From the NCBI GenBank assembly GCA_903896015.1, contig CAITWF010000086.1:1-64000 (forward strand): a stretch of 64,000 nucleotides of DNA, in the 5' to 3' direction. The translations under genes were made by a program, and so were the position numbers. Within the stretch, counting starts at the first letter, position 1, and each line of letters opens with the position of its first letter. The notes under the pieces are model-generated. The model had not been told where the DNA came from. It saw only the letters and a list, made by a program, of their open reading frames with translations, and ran no database searches. The stretch is from an uncultured Opitutia bacterium (GTDB taxonomy: Bacteria > Verrucomicrobiota > Verrucomicrobiia > Opitutales > Opitutaceae). Shown here one piece after another: positions 17,213 to 26,273 of this stretch.

Positions 17213-18097
17213 CTACAGCTTTTCGAACACCGCGCGCAACACATGCGCGGCAATCTCCGAAACCGAAAGCTCGTTTTGATCGATTGGATTTTTTCCGTGC
17301 TGACCGCCAGCGAGATCGCTCAACCCGCGCACGATGAGGATCGGTTTTGCATTGGCGTAGGCGACGTGCGCGAGCGCGGCGGATTCCATGTCGGTGCACT
17401 GCGCTCTCCACGTGCGGAAGACCCATTCGCGATACTTCGCGTTGTCGAGAAACACCGGGCCGGTCACACCCGTGCCACCGACGGCGACCCGCACGGTGCG
17501 GCCGGATTTCTTCAGCGGCGGCAGCGAAGGCGCCACGGTCTTCGCGACCGCCAGCATCCCCGCATCGACCGGGATCAGATCGAAGCGGCGGCTTTGGCCA
17601 TCAGCGCGCGTGATTTCGACGCCGGTCGGAAATATCATGCCGAAGTTTTCCTTTCCCGCGGGCAGGTAGTCGGGGCGCGCGTAGCTGCCGTGACCGTCTT
17701 CGTTGAGGTAGGCCGCCTCACTGTGGTAGGCCCAGTTTTCCGGTATGACCACATCGCCGACCTCAAGCGCCGGATCGGTGCCTCCGGCAACACCCGCGAA
17801 GAGCACGTGCGTGATCGGAAAATGATCGAGCGCGAGTTGCAGGCGGAAGGCGGCGTTGACGACGCTCACGCCCGTGCGAAACACGATCACGTCTTTCCCG
17901 GCGTAGCGGCCGCGCGAGAACTCGATGCCGTTGACGGTGGTGCTTGTCCACCCGGCCGCCGGATCGACGCCGAATTCCTTCACGAGAGCGGCGATCTCGG
18001 GCGGGTAGGCGCCGCAGATGGCGTAGAGCGGTTCAGCCCCCGCGGGCAGCACCGCGGCGAGCCACAGGAGGGTGAAGAGGAAAAAGCGGTGGCGCAT
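17213..18097 (-). CDS. Exported 5'-methylthioadenosine/S-adenosylhomocysteine nucleosidase-like protein
   Basis: 294 residues from ATG 18097, chosen because it begins a signal peptide (MRHRFFLFTLLWLAAVLPAGA). The purine-nucleoside phosphorylase/MTAN fold follows: VLFAGVAGGTDPALEVGD, the ribose-binding QCTDMESAALAHVAY and the catalytic Asp in IVRGLSDLAGG. MTAN cleaves adenine from MTA and SAH and normally acts in the cytoplasm; the signal peptide puts this one in the periplasm. The substrate could be another nucleoside. It is divergent from the DUF6807 gene. Confidence 0.85.
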   Translation of the reverse strand: MRHRFFLFTLLWLAAVLPAGAEPLYAICGAYPPEIAALVKEFGVDPAAGWTSTTVNGIEFSRGRYAGKDVIVFRTGVSVVNAAFRLQLALDHFPITHVLFAGVAGGTDPALEVGDVVIPENWAYHSEAAYLNEDGHGSYARPDYLPAGKENFGMIFPTGVEITRADGQSRRFDLIPVDAGMLAVAKTVAPSLPPLKKSGRTVRVAVGGTGVTGPVFLDNAKYREWVFRTWRAQCTDMESAALAHVAYANAKPILIVRGLSDLAGGQHGKNPIDQNELSVSEIAAHVLRAVFEKL

Positions 18098-18185
18098 AGG
18101 ACGGTGTGAGCAAGGGCGGTGCCACGTGCAAAACTCACGCCGTTCGGGTTTGAACCTTTGTCCGGCGCGATTCGTCATACAGCGC

Positions 18186-19184
18186 GTGAAACCCTGCTTC
18201 GTCACCCCTCTCATGTTAACTGCGCTCGCGAGCGCACTCGTCGCAGCCGAACCGACCATAAAATTCACTAAACTCGCTGACCGCGTGCGCGTCGAAGTCG
18301 GCGGCGCGCCGTTTACCGAGTATATTTTCGGCGACGGTGCCTCGCGGCCATATGTCTACCCGCTCACCGCGCCCGACGGAACGTCGCTGTCGCGCAATTT
18401 TCCGATGAAGAAAGTCGAGGGGGAGGAAACCGATCATCCGTGGCACCGCTCGATGTGGTTTGCTCATAGTATGATGAACGGCGTCGATTTTTGGAACGAG
18501 GGCGCGGGCGATGTCGGCCGCTCGCCTAAGGACAAGGGGCGCTCCGAGCAGCAAGAATTTATCGAGCTTAAGGACGGCCCGGTCGGTGTCATCAGCACGC
18601 GCAACCGCTGGGTCTCACCCGACGGCAAATTAGTCGCCACGGATGAGCGCTCGGTGAAATTTTCCGCGGGCGCTGACGGCCGTTTTATCGATTTTGAAAT
18701 CACGCTGCACGCGCTGCCGGATGCGCCGCTGCTCTTCGGTGACAACAAGGACGGAACCTTCGCCACGCGCCTCGCGCAGTGGATGACGATGGCGCACAAA
18801 ACCAAGGGTCAGGAAGTCGGCGGCACCGGTCACATCGTCACCGCCAAGGGCGATCGCGACGGCAAGGTGTGGGGCACGCGCGCCGACTGGTGCGACTATC
18901 ACGCGGAGCACAACGGCCAGACCTACGGCATCGCGATCTTCGATCATCCGCAAAACCTCCGCCACCCAACGTGGTGGATGGCGCGCGATTACGGTCTCTT
19001 CGGCGCGAATCCCTTCGGCTGGCACGATTACGAGAAGGAATTCGCGAAGGAGCCGCACAAGGGCGACTACACGATTCCGGCTGGCGGCACGTTGACACTG
19101 CGCTACCGCGTCTTCCTGCACCTAGGCGACGAGGCGTCCGCGCACGTCGCGGCGCACTACGCCGACTACGCCGCTGGAAAATAA
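18186..19184 (+). CDS. DUF6807 (PmoA family) secreted protein
   Basis: 332 residues from GTG 18186 (VKPCFVTPLMLTALASALVAAEP), the first start that gives a usable signal peptide. It shows the family landmarks FGDGASRPYVYPL, TDHPWHRSMWFAHSMMNG, FWNEGAG, DYHAEHNGQTYGIAIFDHP and YGLFGANPFGWHD. These proteins have a galactose-mutarotase-like beta-sandwich and are typically encoded beside Gfo/Idh/MocA oxidoreductases, as here (32-base gap). The exact role is unknown; sugar binding or processing is likely. Confidence 0.85.
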   Translation: MKPCFVTPLMLTALASALVAAEPTIKFTKLADRVRVEVGGAPFTEYIFGDGASRPYVYPLTAPDGTSLSRNFPMKKVEGEETDHPWHRSMWFAHSMMNGVDFWNEGAGDVGRSPKDKGRSEQQEFIELKDGPVGVISTRNRWVSPDGKLVATDERSVKFSAGADGRFIDFEITLHALPDAPLLFGDNKDGTFATRLAQWMTMAHKTKGQEVGGTGHIVTAKGDRDGKVWGTRADWCDYHAEHNGQTYGIAIFDHPQNLRHPTWWMARDYGLFGANPFGWHDYEKEFAKEPHKGDYTIPAGGTLTLRYRVFLHLGDEASAHVAAHYADYAAGK

Positions 19185-19215
19185 GTTCACTCACGTTTGC
19201 TTCGCCCTTTACCCC

Positions 19216-20721
19216 ATGAATCACCTCTCTCGCCGCACGTTCCTCAAAAACACCGCGCTCCTCGGCGCTGCCACGGCGCTTTCGGCCCGCTCGTGGGCGC
19301 AGGTCGCGGGAGCCAATGGCGACGTCCGCGTCGCTGTCCTCGGCCTCAACGGCCGCGGCAAGAATCATCTCCAAAGTCTCGCCAAAGTTTCCGGCGTCCG
19401 CGTAGTCGCACTCTGCGATCCGGACTCGGCGGTGCTCGATCGCGCGGCGAAATCGCTCGGTGGCGACGTGAAGAAATTCACCGACCTGCGCGAGTTGTTC
19501 AAGCTGTCGGATCTCGACGCCGTCACGATTGCGACGCCAAACCACTGGCATTCGCTCGCCGCGATCTGGGCGATGCAGGCGGGCAAGGATGTTTACGTCG
19601 AAAAGCCCGTCTCGCACAACATCTGGGAGGGTCGCCAACTGGTCGCCGCGGCGAAGAAATACAACCGCGTCGTCCAAGCCGGCACGCAGATCCGTTCGGG
19701 TGAAGGCCTGCGCGAGGCGGTGGCATGGGTGCAGGCTGGCCACCTCGGAAAAATCACCGCATCGCGCGGCTTCTGCTACAAGCGCCGTCCGAGCATCGGC
19801 AAGACCTCCGGCCCGCAGCCCGTGCCCGCGACCGCGAACTATGATCTTTGGTGCGGACCTGCGCCGATGGAGCCGTTGCGCCGCAAGAAACTCCACTACG
19901 ACTGGCACTGGGTGAACGTCACTGGCAATGGCGACGTCGGCAACCAAGGCATCCACCAGATGGATGTCGCGCGCTGGTTTCTCGGCGAGGCCGGCTTGCC
20001 GCGGCACACGCTTAGCATCGGCGGCCGGCTCGGCTACGATGACGACGGCAATACGCCCAACACGCAGGTCGTGATCCACGACTACGCGAGTGCGCCGCTG
20101 ATTTTCGAGGTGCGTGGGCTGCCGGCGAAAGCCGGAGGCGCGGACGGCGAAGTCAACGGCAGTGAAATCTCCGAGGCCGCGTCGGCCGCGATGGATCACT
20201 ACGCCGGTGTCTGGCCCGCCAAGATGAGCGTCGGTGTGGGCAATGTGGTTGATTGCGAAGGCGGTTTTCTGGTCACGAACAGCTACTTCACCGCGACCGC
20301 TTACGACAAAGCGGGCAAGACGGTGAAAGAGTTCAAGGGCGCCGATCGGCACATGCAGAATTTCATCGATGTCGTGCGCAGCCGGAAGCTCAGCGATCTT
20401 TACGGCCCGATCCAAGAGGGCCACGTGTCGAGCGCACTCTGCCATCTGGGCGGCCTCTCGCACCAGCTCGGCCATACGGCCACGCCGGGCGAGTTGCAGG
20501 AGAAAGTGCAGGGCAACGCGCCGCTCGCTGAAGCCTACGGTCGCATGGTCGGGCATCTCGCCGCGAACAAGGTGGATTTCGGCAAAACGCCCGCGACTCT
20601 CGGCCTCCCGCTCGCCATCGATCCGGCGGCGGAGAAATTTACCGGTCCCGATGCCGCCGCGGCCAACGCCATGCTCCGTCGTGACTATCGCGCCGGCTTC
20701 GTGGTGCCGCAATTGGCGTAA
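19216..20721 (+). CDS. Tat-exported Gfo/Idh/MocA family oxidoreductase
   Basis: 501 residues. Twin-arginine signal SRRTFLKNTALLGAATALSA, then a Rossmann domain (VRVAVLGLNGRGKNHL, NAD-binding) and the family catalytic Lys in DVYVEKPVSHN. The C-terminal alpha/beta domain contains GDVGNQGIHQMDVARW. Exported members keep NAD(P) bound and act on sugars or glycosides outside the cytoplasm. The adjacent DUF6807 gene and the glycosidases downstream support a role in saccharide modification. The substrate is undetermined. Confidence 0.9.
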   Translation: MNHLSRRTFLKNTALLGAATALSARSWAQVAGANGDVRVAVLGLNGRGKNHLQSLAKVSGVRVVALCDPDSAVLDRAAKSLGGDVKKFTDLRELFKLSDLDAVTIATPNHWHSLAAIWAMQAGKDVYVEKPVSHNIWEGRQLVAAAKKYNRVVQAGTQIRSGEGLREAVAWVQAGHLGKITASRGFCYKRRPSIGKTSGPQPVPATANYDLWCGPAPMEPLRRKKLHYDWHWVNVTGNGDVGNQGIHQMDVARWFLGEAGLPRHTLSIGGRLGYDDDGNTPNTQVVIHDYASAPLIFEVRGLPAKAGGADGEVNGSEISEAASAAMDHYAGVWPAKMSVGVGNVVDCEGGFLVTNSYFTATAYDKAGKTVKEFKGADRHMQNFIDVVRSRKLSDLYGPIQEGHVSSALCHLGGLSHQLGHTATPGELQEKVQGNAPLAEAYGRMVGHLAANKVDFGKTPATLGLPLAIDPAAEKFTGPDAAAANAMLRRDYRAGFVVPQLA

Positions 20722-20833
20722 GTCGTTTCGATCGCGGCGGCCGATGAAACTCGCCGTCGCCGCGATCATTTTGCGGTGGGCGAACCGACGGCTTGTTTCG
20801 CGCGTCTCGCCGTGCGAGATGTTCGTGCTCGTT

Positions 20834-22561
20834 ATGCGCCTGTTGCCGTGTCTGCTCCTTGTTTTCGCCGTGTTTAGCGGTGGAGTTTCTCTGCGTGCGC
20901 AGGGCGACAGTGCGGTGCCGTTGCCGCCGTTTATCGTCGAGGAGGCGAGCAAGGGTCCGCCGTGGCGTTATGCGGAGATGCCCGGCTTCGAAGTGCTCTC
21001 GCGCTGCCCGGATCGCACGACGCGCGATCTCGCGGCGGCGCACTGGCGGCTGCACCGGCTGCTCGAACTGCTGCTACCCGAGCGACTCCAGCTCACGTTC
21101 GCGCTCCCCAAGGCGATGATCTTTTACGACGAATCGCTCCAGTCCGCCGCCTCGCAGGAGGTGATTTCTTCGATGTTGAAACGTTCCGCGCGGGACGCAG
21201 CGCCGGTGGATTTGCAGGACATGATGGGCCGGCGGGGCCTGCGCGGGACGGCGCTGCCGGCGCCGCGATTGAATTTTCTACCCAACCTTCGCCTCTGGGA
21301 TCGCGACGCGATGATGGTCTTCGCGATTGTGCGGGACGGCGGCTACGACGCCGATCGGCTCGCTTTGACGGCGGACTACGTGAACTACCTCCTGCTCAAC
21401 CGCGTCCCGGCGCTGCCCTGGTGGTTCGTGACCGGCGTGCTGAAACTTTACGAGCACGTCGAATACGATTCGAACTCGCTCGCGCTCGATCCGATCACCT
21501 GGTTGTCCGACGACGACACGTCGGCGCTGAAACGCGATCCGAAGACCGCGCCGGGGCCGCTGCCGCTGGCAGAGTTTTTCAACAGCCTGCCACCGCTGCA
21601 TCCCGCGACGCCAGAGGAGGAATTGCGGCGCAAAATCTGGGTCTCGCAGGGCGCGCTGGTCGTGCGCTGGGTGCTCGACGCTCACCCGCCCGAGCAGCGC
21701 GAAAAATTATGGGACCTCGTCGGGCTGGGCGCGGGCGCCATCACTGCGGCGACGTTTCAAGCCAGCCTTGGGATCGATTTTGCGACGGCCGATGCGCAGC
21801 TCGCGGCTTATCTGCCCACGGCGGTGCGTAAGGCGCTCACGCTGAAACCGGCGAAGCCGCTCAAGGCGCCCGTGCTCGCGCTGCGCGATGCCACCGATGT
21901 CGAACTGGCGCGCATCAAGGGCGACTGGGAGCGGCTCGAGGTCGGCTTCGTAAAGAAGAATACCCCGGAGCTCGCGGACAAGTATCTTGAGCAGGCGCGC
22001 CGCACGCTGCGCCGGCCTTACGATCGCGATGTGCGCGAACCGCGGCTGCTTGCGGCGCTGGGCCTCTGCGAATGCGACGCGGGCGACGATCGGGCGGCGC
22101 GCGATTTCCTCGAGTCCGCCGCGCGAGTCGGAGCACTGCGCCCCCGCGCGGCCTACGAGCTGGCCCGGCTGCGTTTCGCCGAAGCGGCTGCCAGTCCCGA
22201 CGAGGCGGATGGGAAGCTGAGCACGTCGCAGGTCGCCAAAATTTTCACGCCGCTCTTCGCCGTGCGGGAGCAGGCGCCGCCGTTGCCGGAAGTTTACGAA
22301 CTGATCGCGCACGTGTGGGCGCGCAGCGTGTATCGCCCGACGCGCGGCCACCTCGCCGTGCTCGATGAGGGCGTGCGACTCTTCCCGCGCCGCAGCGAAC
22401 TCGTCTACCAGACCGCCGCGCTCTATGCGCACAACGGCCTGGACGCCGAGTCGGCCGACCTCGTGAAACTTGGACTCCTTGTTGCTCCCGCTGGCACCGA
22501 TCACGATCGTTTCGCGCAGCTCGCGGCGCAGCTCGCGGCGGCGCCGCCCGCCGCCAAATAA
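20834..22561 (+). CDS. Secreted pseudo-peptidase/TPR protein, paralog of the 2709 gene
   Basis: About 575 residues from ATG 20834 (MRLLPCLLLVFAVFSGGVSL signal); ATG 20819 is the alternative. It shares with the 2709 product a PPFIVEE/PAYTVAE opening, GFEVLS, the overall length and the C-terminal helical repeats (PPLPEVYE, HLAVLDEGVRLFPR). The peptidase motif is fully lost: ADYVN (about 180-184) replaces HExxH and WFVTGVL (197-203) replaces WLxEGLA. A structural or binding role is therefore more likely than proteolysis. It lies between the oxidoreductase and the GH51 gene in the saccharolytic cluster. Confidence 0.75.
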   Translation: MRLLPCLLLVFAVFSGGVSLRAQGDSAVPLPPFIVEEASKGPPWRYAEMPGFEVLSRCPDRTTRDLAAAHWRLHRLLELLLPERLQLTFALPKAMIFYDESLQSAASQEVISSMLKRSARDAAPVDLQDMMGRRGLRGTALPAPRLNFLPNLRLWDRDAMMVFAIVRDGGYDADRLALTADYVNYLLLNRVPALPWWFVTGVLKLYEHVEYDSNSLALDPITWLSDDDTSALKRDPKTAPGPLPLAEFFNSLPPLHPATPEEELRRKIWVSQGALVVRWVLDAHPPEQREKLWDLVGLGAGAITAATFQASLGIDFATADAQLAAYLPTAVRKALTLKPAKPLKAPVLALRDATDVELARIKGDWERLEVGFVKKNTPELADKYLEQARRTLRRPYDRDVREPRLLAALGLCECDAGDDRAARDFLESAARVGALRPRAAYELARLRFAEAAASPDEADGKLSTSQVAKIFTPLFAVREQAPPLPEVYELIAHVWARSVYRPTRGHLAVLDEGVRLFPRRSELVYQTAALYAHNGLDAESADLVKLGLLVAPAGTDHDRFAQLAAQLAAAPPAAK

Positions 22562-22692
22562 TCTCTGGGTGCTTCGGCGGACTGTCTGGCGGAAATTGCG
22601 CGGTTGTTAGACTGAGGATGGTGTTGAATCGGCAATAGTGGCGCGCGAGTCTGCGCCTCCGCGTCCTTCACCCCGTCGCTTTCGCTATCCCC

Positions 22693-24246
22693 ATGAAATT
22701 CCTCCGTCTGTCGTTCGCCGTCGCGGCACTTGCCGCGTTTTTCACGCCCGCCCGCGCCGCGGATTCCACGGCCACCCTCGTCCTCGACGCCACCAAACCA
22801 GGGCCTGTCATCAACAAGAACATCTACGGGCAGTTCTCCGAGCACCTCGGCCGCTGCATCTACGAGGGGCTCTGGGTCGGCGAAGACTCAAAAATTCCCA
22901 ACACCAAAGGCTACCGCAACGACGTGATCGCTGCGCTCAAGGAACTGCAGGTCCCCGTGCTGCGCTGGCCCGGCGGGTGTTTCGCCGACGAATATCACTG
23001 GCGCGATGGCATCGGCCCCCGCGCCTCCCGTCCTGCGATGATCAACACCCACTGGGGCGGCGTCGTGGAGAACAACCATTTCGGCACGCACGAGTTTTTG
23101 GATTTCTGCGAGCTGATGGGCATCGAGCCCTACGTGTGCGTCAATGTCGGCAGCGGCACCGTGCAGGAGGAAATGGAGTGGATCGAATACATGACCTCCG
23201 ATGCCGATTCGCCGCTCACCCGACTGCGCAAACAGAACGGCCGCGCCCAGCCGTGGAAAGTTCATTATGTCGCCGTCGGCAACGAGAGCTGGGGCTGCGG
23301 CGGCAACATGACCGCGCAGTTCTACGCCGACAATTACCGCCGCTATAACACCTTCGTCAAAAATTACGGCGCCAACCGCATCCAGCGCATCGCCGGCGGC
23401 CCGAGCGATTTCAACTACGAGTGGACCGAGACGCTCATGAAAAGCGCCGCGAAACAAATGAACGGCCTCTCGCTGCATTATTACACGCTGCCCACCGGTG
23501 TCTGGAGTGCAAAGGGCAGTGCCACAGAGTTCGGTGAAGACCAGTATATCGCGACGCTAAGCCGCACGCTGAAAATGGAGGAACTCGTCACCAAGCACTC
23601 AGCGATCATGGACAAGTATGATCCGCAGAAAAAAGTCGGCCTCGTCGTCGACGAGTGGGGCACGTGGTATGATAAAACGCCCGGCAGCCATGATGGTTTC
23701 CTCGAGCAGCAAAACACCCTCCGTGACGCGCTTGTCGCCGCCCTCAACCTCCACATTTTCCAAGCGCATGCCGACCGTGTGACGATGGCCAACATCGCGC
23801 AGTTCATCAACGTCCTCCAGGCGATGATCCTTACGGACAAGGAAACGATGATCCTGACGCCGACGTATCACGTCTTCGAGATGTTCAAACCGCACCAGGG
23901 CGCGACTTCGCTGCCCATCGCGCTCACCTCGCCCGATTACGCGCTTGGCGAAAACAAAATCCCCGCCGTCAGCGCGTCCGCCTCGCGCGACGCCGCCGGA
24001 AAAATCCACATCTCCTTCGCGAACACCGATCCGAACAAACCGACGACCGTCGCCTGCACGCTCACCGGTGTGACGGCAAAATCCGTCACCGGTCGCGTGC
24101 TCACCGCCACCGCGATGAACGCCCACAACACCTTCGCCGCCCCGCACACGATCGAGCCCGCCGCCTTCACTGGCGCCAAACTTGAAAACGGCTCGCTCAG
24201 CGTCACGCTGCCGGCGAAGTCCGTCGTGATGCTCGAACTCAATTGA
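22693..24246 (+). CDS. Secreted GH51 alpha-L-arabinofuranosidase
   Basis: 517 residues with signal peptide ([17 protein letters not shown]). GH51 signatures: [35 protein letters not shown], acid/base Glu in [11 protein letters not shown] (about residue 198) and nucleophile Glu in [10 protein letters not shown] (about 321). The C-terminal beta-sandwich follows. It removes terminal arabinofuranose from arabinan or arabinoxylan. It is the first glycosidase of the plus-strand cluster, followed by two GH43-type genes and a GH2 gene. Length and motifs are standard for the family. Confidence 0.95.
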   Translation: MKFLRLSFAVAALAAFFTPARAADSTATLVLDATKPGPVINKNIYGQFSEHLGRCIYEGLWVGEDSKIPNTKGYRNDVIAALKELQVPVLRWPGGCFADEYHWRDGIGPRASRPAMINTHWGGVVENNHFGTHEFLDFCELMGIEPYVCVNVGSGTVQEEMEWIEYMTSDADSPLTRLRKQNGRAQPWKVHYVAVGNESWGCGGNMTAQFYADNYRRYNTFVKNYGANRIQRIAGGPSDFNYEWTETLMKSAAKQMNGLSLHYYTLPTGVWSAKGSATEFGEDQYIATLSRTLKMEELVTKHSAIMDKYDPQKKVGLVVDEWGTWYDKTPGSHDGFLEQQNTLRDALVAALNLHIFQAHADRVTMANIAQFINVLQAMILTDKETMILTPTYHVFEMFKPHQGATSLPIALTSPDYALGENKIPAVSASASRDAAGKIHISFANTDPNKPTTVACTLTGVTAKSVTGRVLTATAMNAHNTFAAPHTIEPAAFTGAKLENGSLSVTLPAKSVVMLELN

Positions 24247-24261
24247 GCCGATCCCTCAGCC

Positions 24262-25266
24262 ATGCGCCGCTTCGTAGCAGGATTGATTTGGGCTGGGGCG
24301 GCACTTCTTAGCTTCGCGACTGACGCTTCCGCGGGAAAACTCGCCCCGAAACCGCTCTACCGCGATCCGGCATTCGACGGCGCGGCCGATCCAACGATCG
24401 TTTACGACCGTGCGGAGAAAAAGTGGCTGATGTTCTACACCAACCGGCGCGCCAACGTCTCCGGTCTCACCGCCGTCACGTGGGTCCATGGCACGCCGAT
24501 CGGCATCGCAGAATCCGCCGACGGCGCGGAGTGGCGCTATCGCGGCACGGTTGAGTTTCCCAGAAACATTCCCGGCACCAACGTCGAGACGCCGACCTAC
24601 TGGGCACCCGCCGTCCTCGAACACGCCGGCGTTTACCACATGTTCGTCACGATTGTGCCAGGCGTTTTCACCGACTGGAATCACCCGCGCAACATCGTCC
24701 ACCTCACGAGCCCCGATCTCAAAAAATGGAGCTATGAAAGCACGCTCCCGCTCGTCACCGACAAGGTCATCGATCCCTGCGTGCTGCGGCTCCCTGACGG
24801 CACGTGGCGCCTCTGGTATAATAACGAGCGCACCGGCAAGACCACGTTCTACGCCGACAGCCCCGATCTTTTCCATTGGACCGACAAGGGCTCCGCTCAT
24901 CTCCCAAAAGATCGCGGCGAGGCCCCGCTGGCTTTCGTGTGGAAGGGCCACACGTGGCTACTGATCGATCTGCTCGGCAACTACGGCCTCGGCGCGTTCC
25001 GCTCCGACGATGCGCTCACGTGGGAACGCCAGCCCGACAGCCTGCTCGACAAACCCGGCACCGGCACCGATGACAACAATGGCGGCCACCACCCCGAAGT
25101 CGTCGTGAGCGGCGGTCGCGCATTTTTGTTTTATTTCGTTCACCCCGGCGTGCCCGACATGAAGCGCAGTTCGATCCAAGTCGCCGAATTAAAACTCGGC
25201 GCCGATGGCTGGCTTGCCTGCGATCGTGACGCGCCGACCTTTATCCAGCTGCTTCCGCCGCCATGA
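24262..25266 (+). CDS. Secreted GH43-like five-bladed propeller glycosidase
   Basis: 334 residues with signal peptide (LIWAGAALLSFATDASA). Beta-propeller repeats and the acidic triad of clan GH-F/J-like enzymes are visible: Asp in GAADPTIVYD, Asp in VIDPCVLRLPDG and Glu in HHPEVVV. The sequence is less canonical than the next gene and could belong to a GH43/GH117-like relative. It starts 16 bases after GH51 and its stop overlaps the next start (ATGA at 25263), so it is translated with the neighbouring arabinan-type enzymes. Confidence 0.8.
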   Translation: MRRFVAGLIWAGAALLSFATDASAGKLAPKPLYRDPAFDGAADPTIVYDRAEKKWLMFYTNRRANVSGLTAVTWVHGTPIGIAESADGAEWRYRGTVEFPRNIPGTNVETPTYWAPAVLEHAGVYHMFVTIVPGVFTDWNHPRNIVHLTSPDLKKWSYESTLPLVTDKVIDPCVLRLPDGTWRLWYNNERTGKTTFYADSPDLFHWTDKGSAHLPKDRGEAPLAFVWKGHTWLLIDLLGNYGLGAFRSDDALTWERQPDSLLDKPGTGTDDNNGGHHPEVVVSGGRAFLFYFVHPGVPDMKRSSIQVAELKLGADGWLACDRDAPTFIQLLPPP

Positions 25267-26273
25267 AACGGTTTTTCGCGGCTATTCTTTTCGCGTCGAC
25301 GTGCGCGCTTGAAATGCGATCCGCAGAACTGCCGTGGCCGAATCCGCTTATCCTGCAGCGCGCTGATCCGCAGATCTCGCTGCACACAGACGGTTATTAC
25401 TATTTCACCGCGACCGTGCCCGATTACGATCGGCTCGAGCTGCGCCGCGCAAAAACGATCGCCGCGCTCGCCTCCGCTGAACCAAAAACGATCTGGCACA
25501 AGCACACGAACGGCGCGATGGGCTCGCACATCTGGGCGCCTGAACTCCACTTCATCGATGGACGCTGGTTCATTTATTTCGCGGCGGGCGGCGCAGAGAA
25601 AGTGTGGGATATCCGAATCTATGTCTTGGAAAACGCTGTGGCGAATCCACTCGACGGCGAATGGATTGAGCGTGGGCAGTTGAAGACGAATGGGGAGTCG
25701 TTTGCGCTCGACGCGACGACGTTCGAGCACCGCGGCGTGCGCTATCTCTGCTGGGCGCAGAAAGACCCGAAGATCAAGGGCAACACGAACCTCTACCTCG
25801 CGAAGATGGACAGCCCGACTTCGATCACGGGCGGGCAGGTGATGATATCGAAGCCCGATTTGCCGTGGGAGCAGGTGCGCTATTGGGTCAACGAAGGTCC
25901 GTCGTTTCTCCGCCACGGCGACAAGGTTTTTATCAGCTACTCCGCCGCGGGCACAGGCGCGGAGTATTGCCTCGGACTGCTCACCGCCGACACCAACGCC
26001 GATCTCCTCAATCCGAAATCGTGGACGAAATCACTCGCGCCCGTTTTCACGACGAGCGAAACGAACGGCATCTTCGGCCCCGGCCACAACAGCTTCACGA
26101 CGACGCCCGACGGCCAAACTGATCTACTCGTCTACCACGCGCGCAACTATGCCGAAATCAAAGGCGACCCGCTGCACGACCCCAACCGCCACGCCCGCGT
26201 GCAACCCTTCAGCTGGAAACCCGACGGCATGCCCGACTTCAGTGTGCCGCTGCCCGAAACGAAATCGAAATGA
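25263..26273 (+). CDS. Secreted GH43 glycosidase (arabinan-type)
   Basis: 336 residues, signal peptide MKRFFAAILFASTCA. GH43 catalytic triad: base Asp in LQRADPQISL, pKa-modulating Asp in FALDATTFEH and acid Glu in WVNEGPSFL. APELHFIDGRWFIYFAA is the typical second-blade motif. This pattern (GAMGSHIWAPELH) is common in exo-alpha-L-arabinofuranosidases acting on arabinan, but the specificity is inferred. Both ends overlap neighbours by ATGA, indicating translational coupling with the propeller enzyme upstream and GH2 downstream. Confidence 0.9.
   Translation: MKRFFAAILFASTCALEMRSAELPWPNPLILQRADPQISLHTDGYYYFTATVPDYDRLELRRAKTIAALASAEPKTIWHKHTNGAMGSHIWAPELHFIDGRWFIYFAAGGAEKVWDIRIYVLENAVANPLDGEWIERGQLKTNGESFALDATTFEHRGVRYLCWAQKDPKIKGNTNLYLAKMDSPTSITGGQVMISKPDLPWEQVRYWVNEGPSFLRHGDKVFISYSAAGTGAEYCLGLLTADTNADLLNPKSWTKSLAPVFTTSETNGIFGPGHNSFTTTPDGQTDLLVYHARNYAEIKGDPLHDPNRHARVQPFSWKPDGMPDFSVPLPETKSK

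Noticed and set aside
18838-20952. Long open frame (704 codons) on the minus strand
   Set aside because: It lies antisense to the DUF6807 and Gfo/Idh/MocA genes, whose motifs are unmistakable. Its Arg/Ala/Val-rich translation is the usual shadow in GC-rich DNA.
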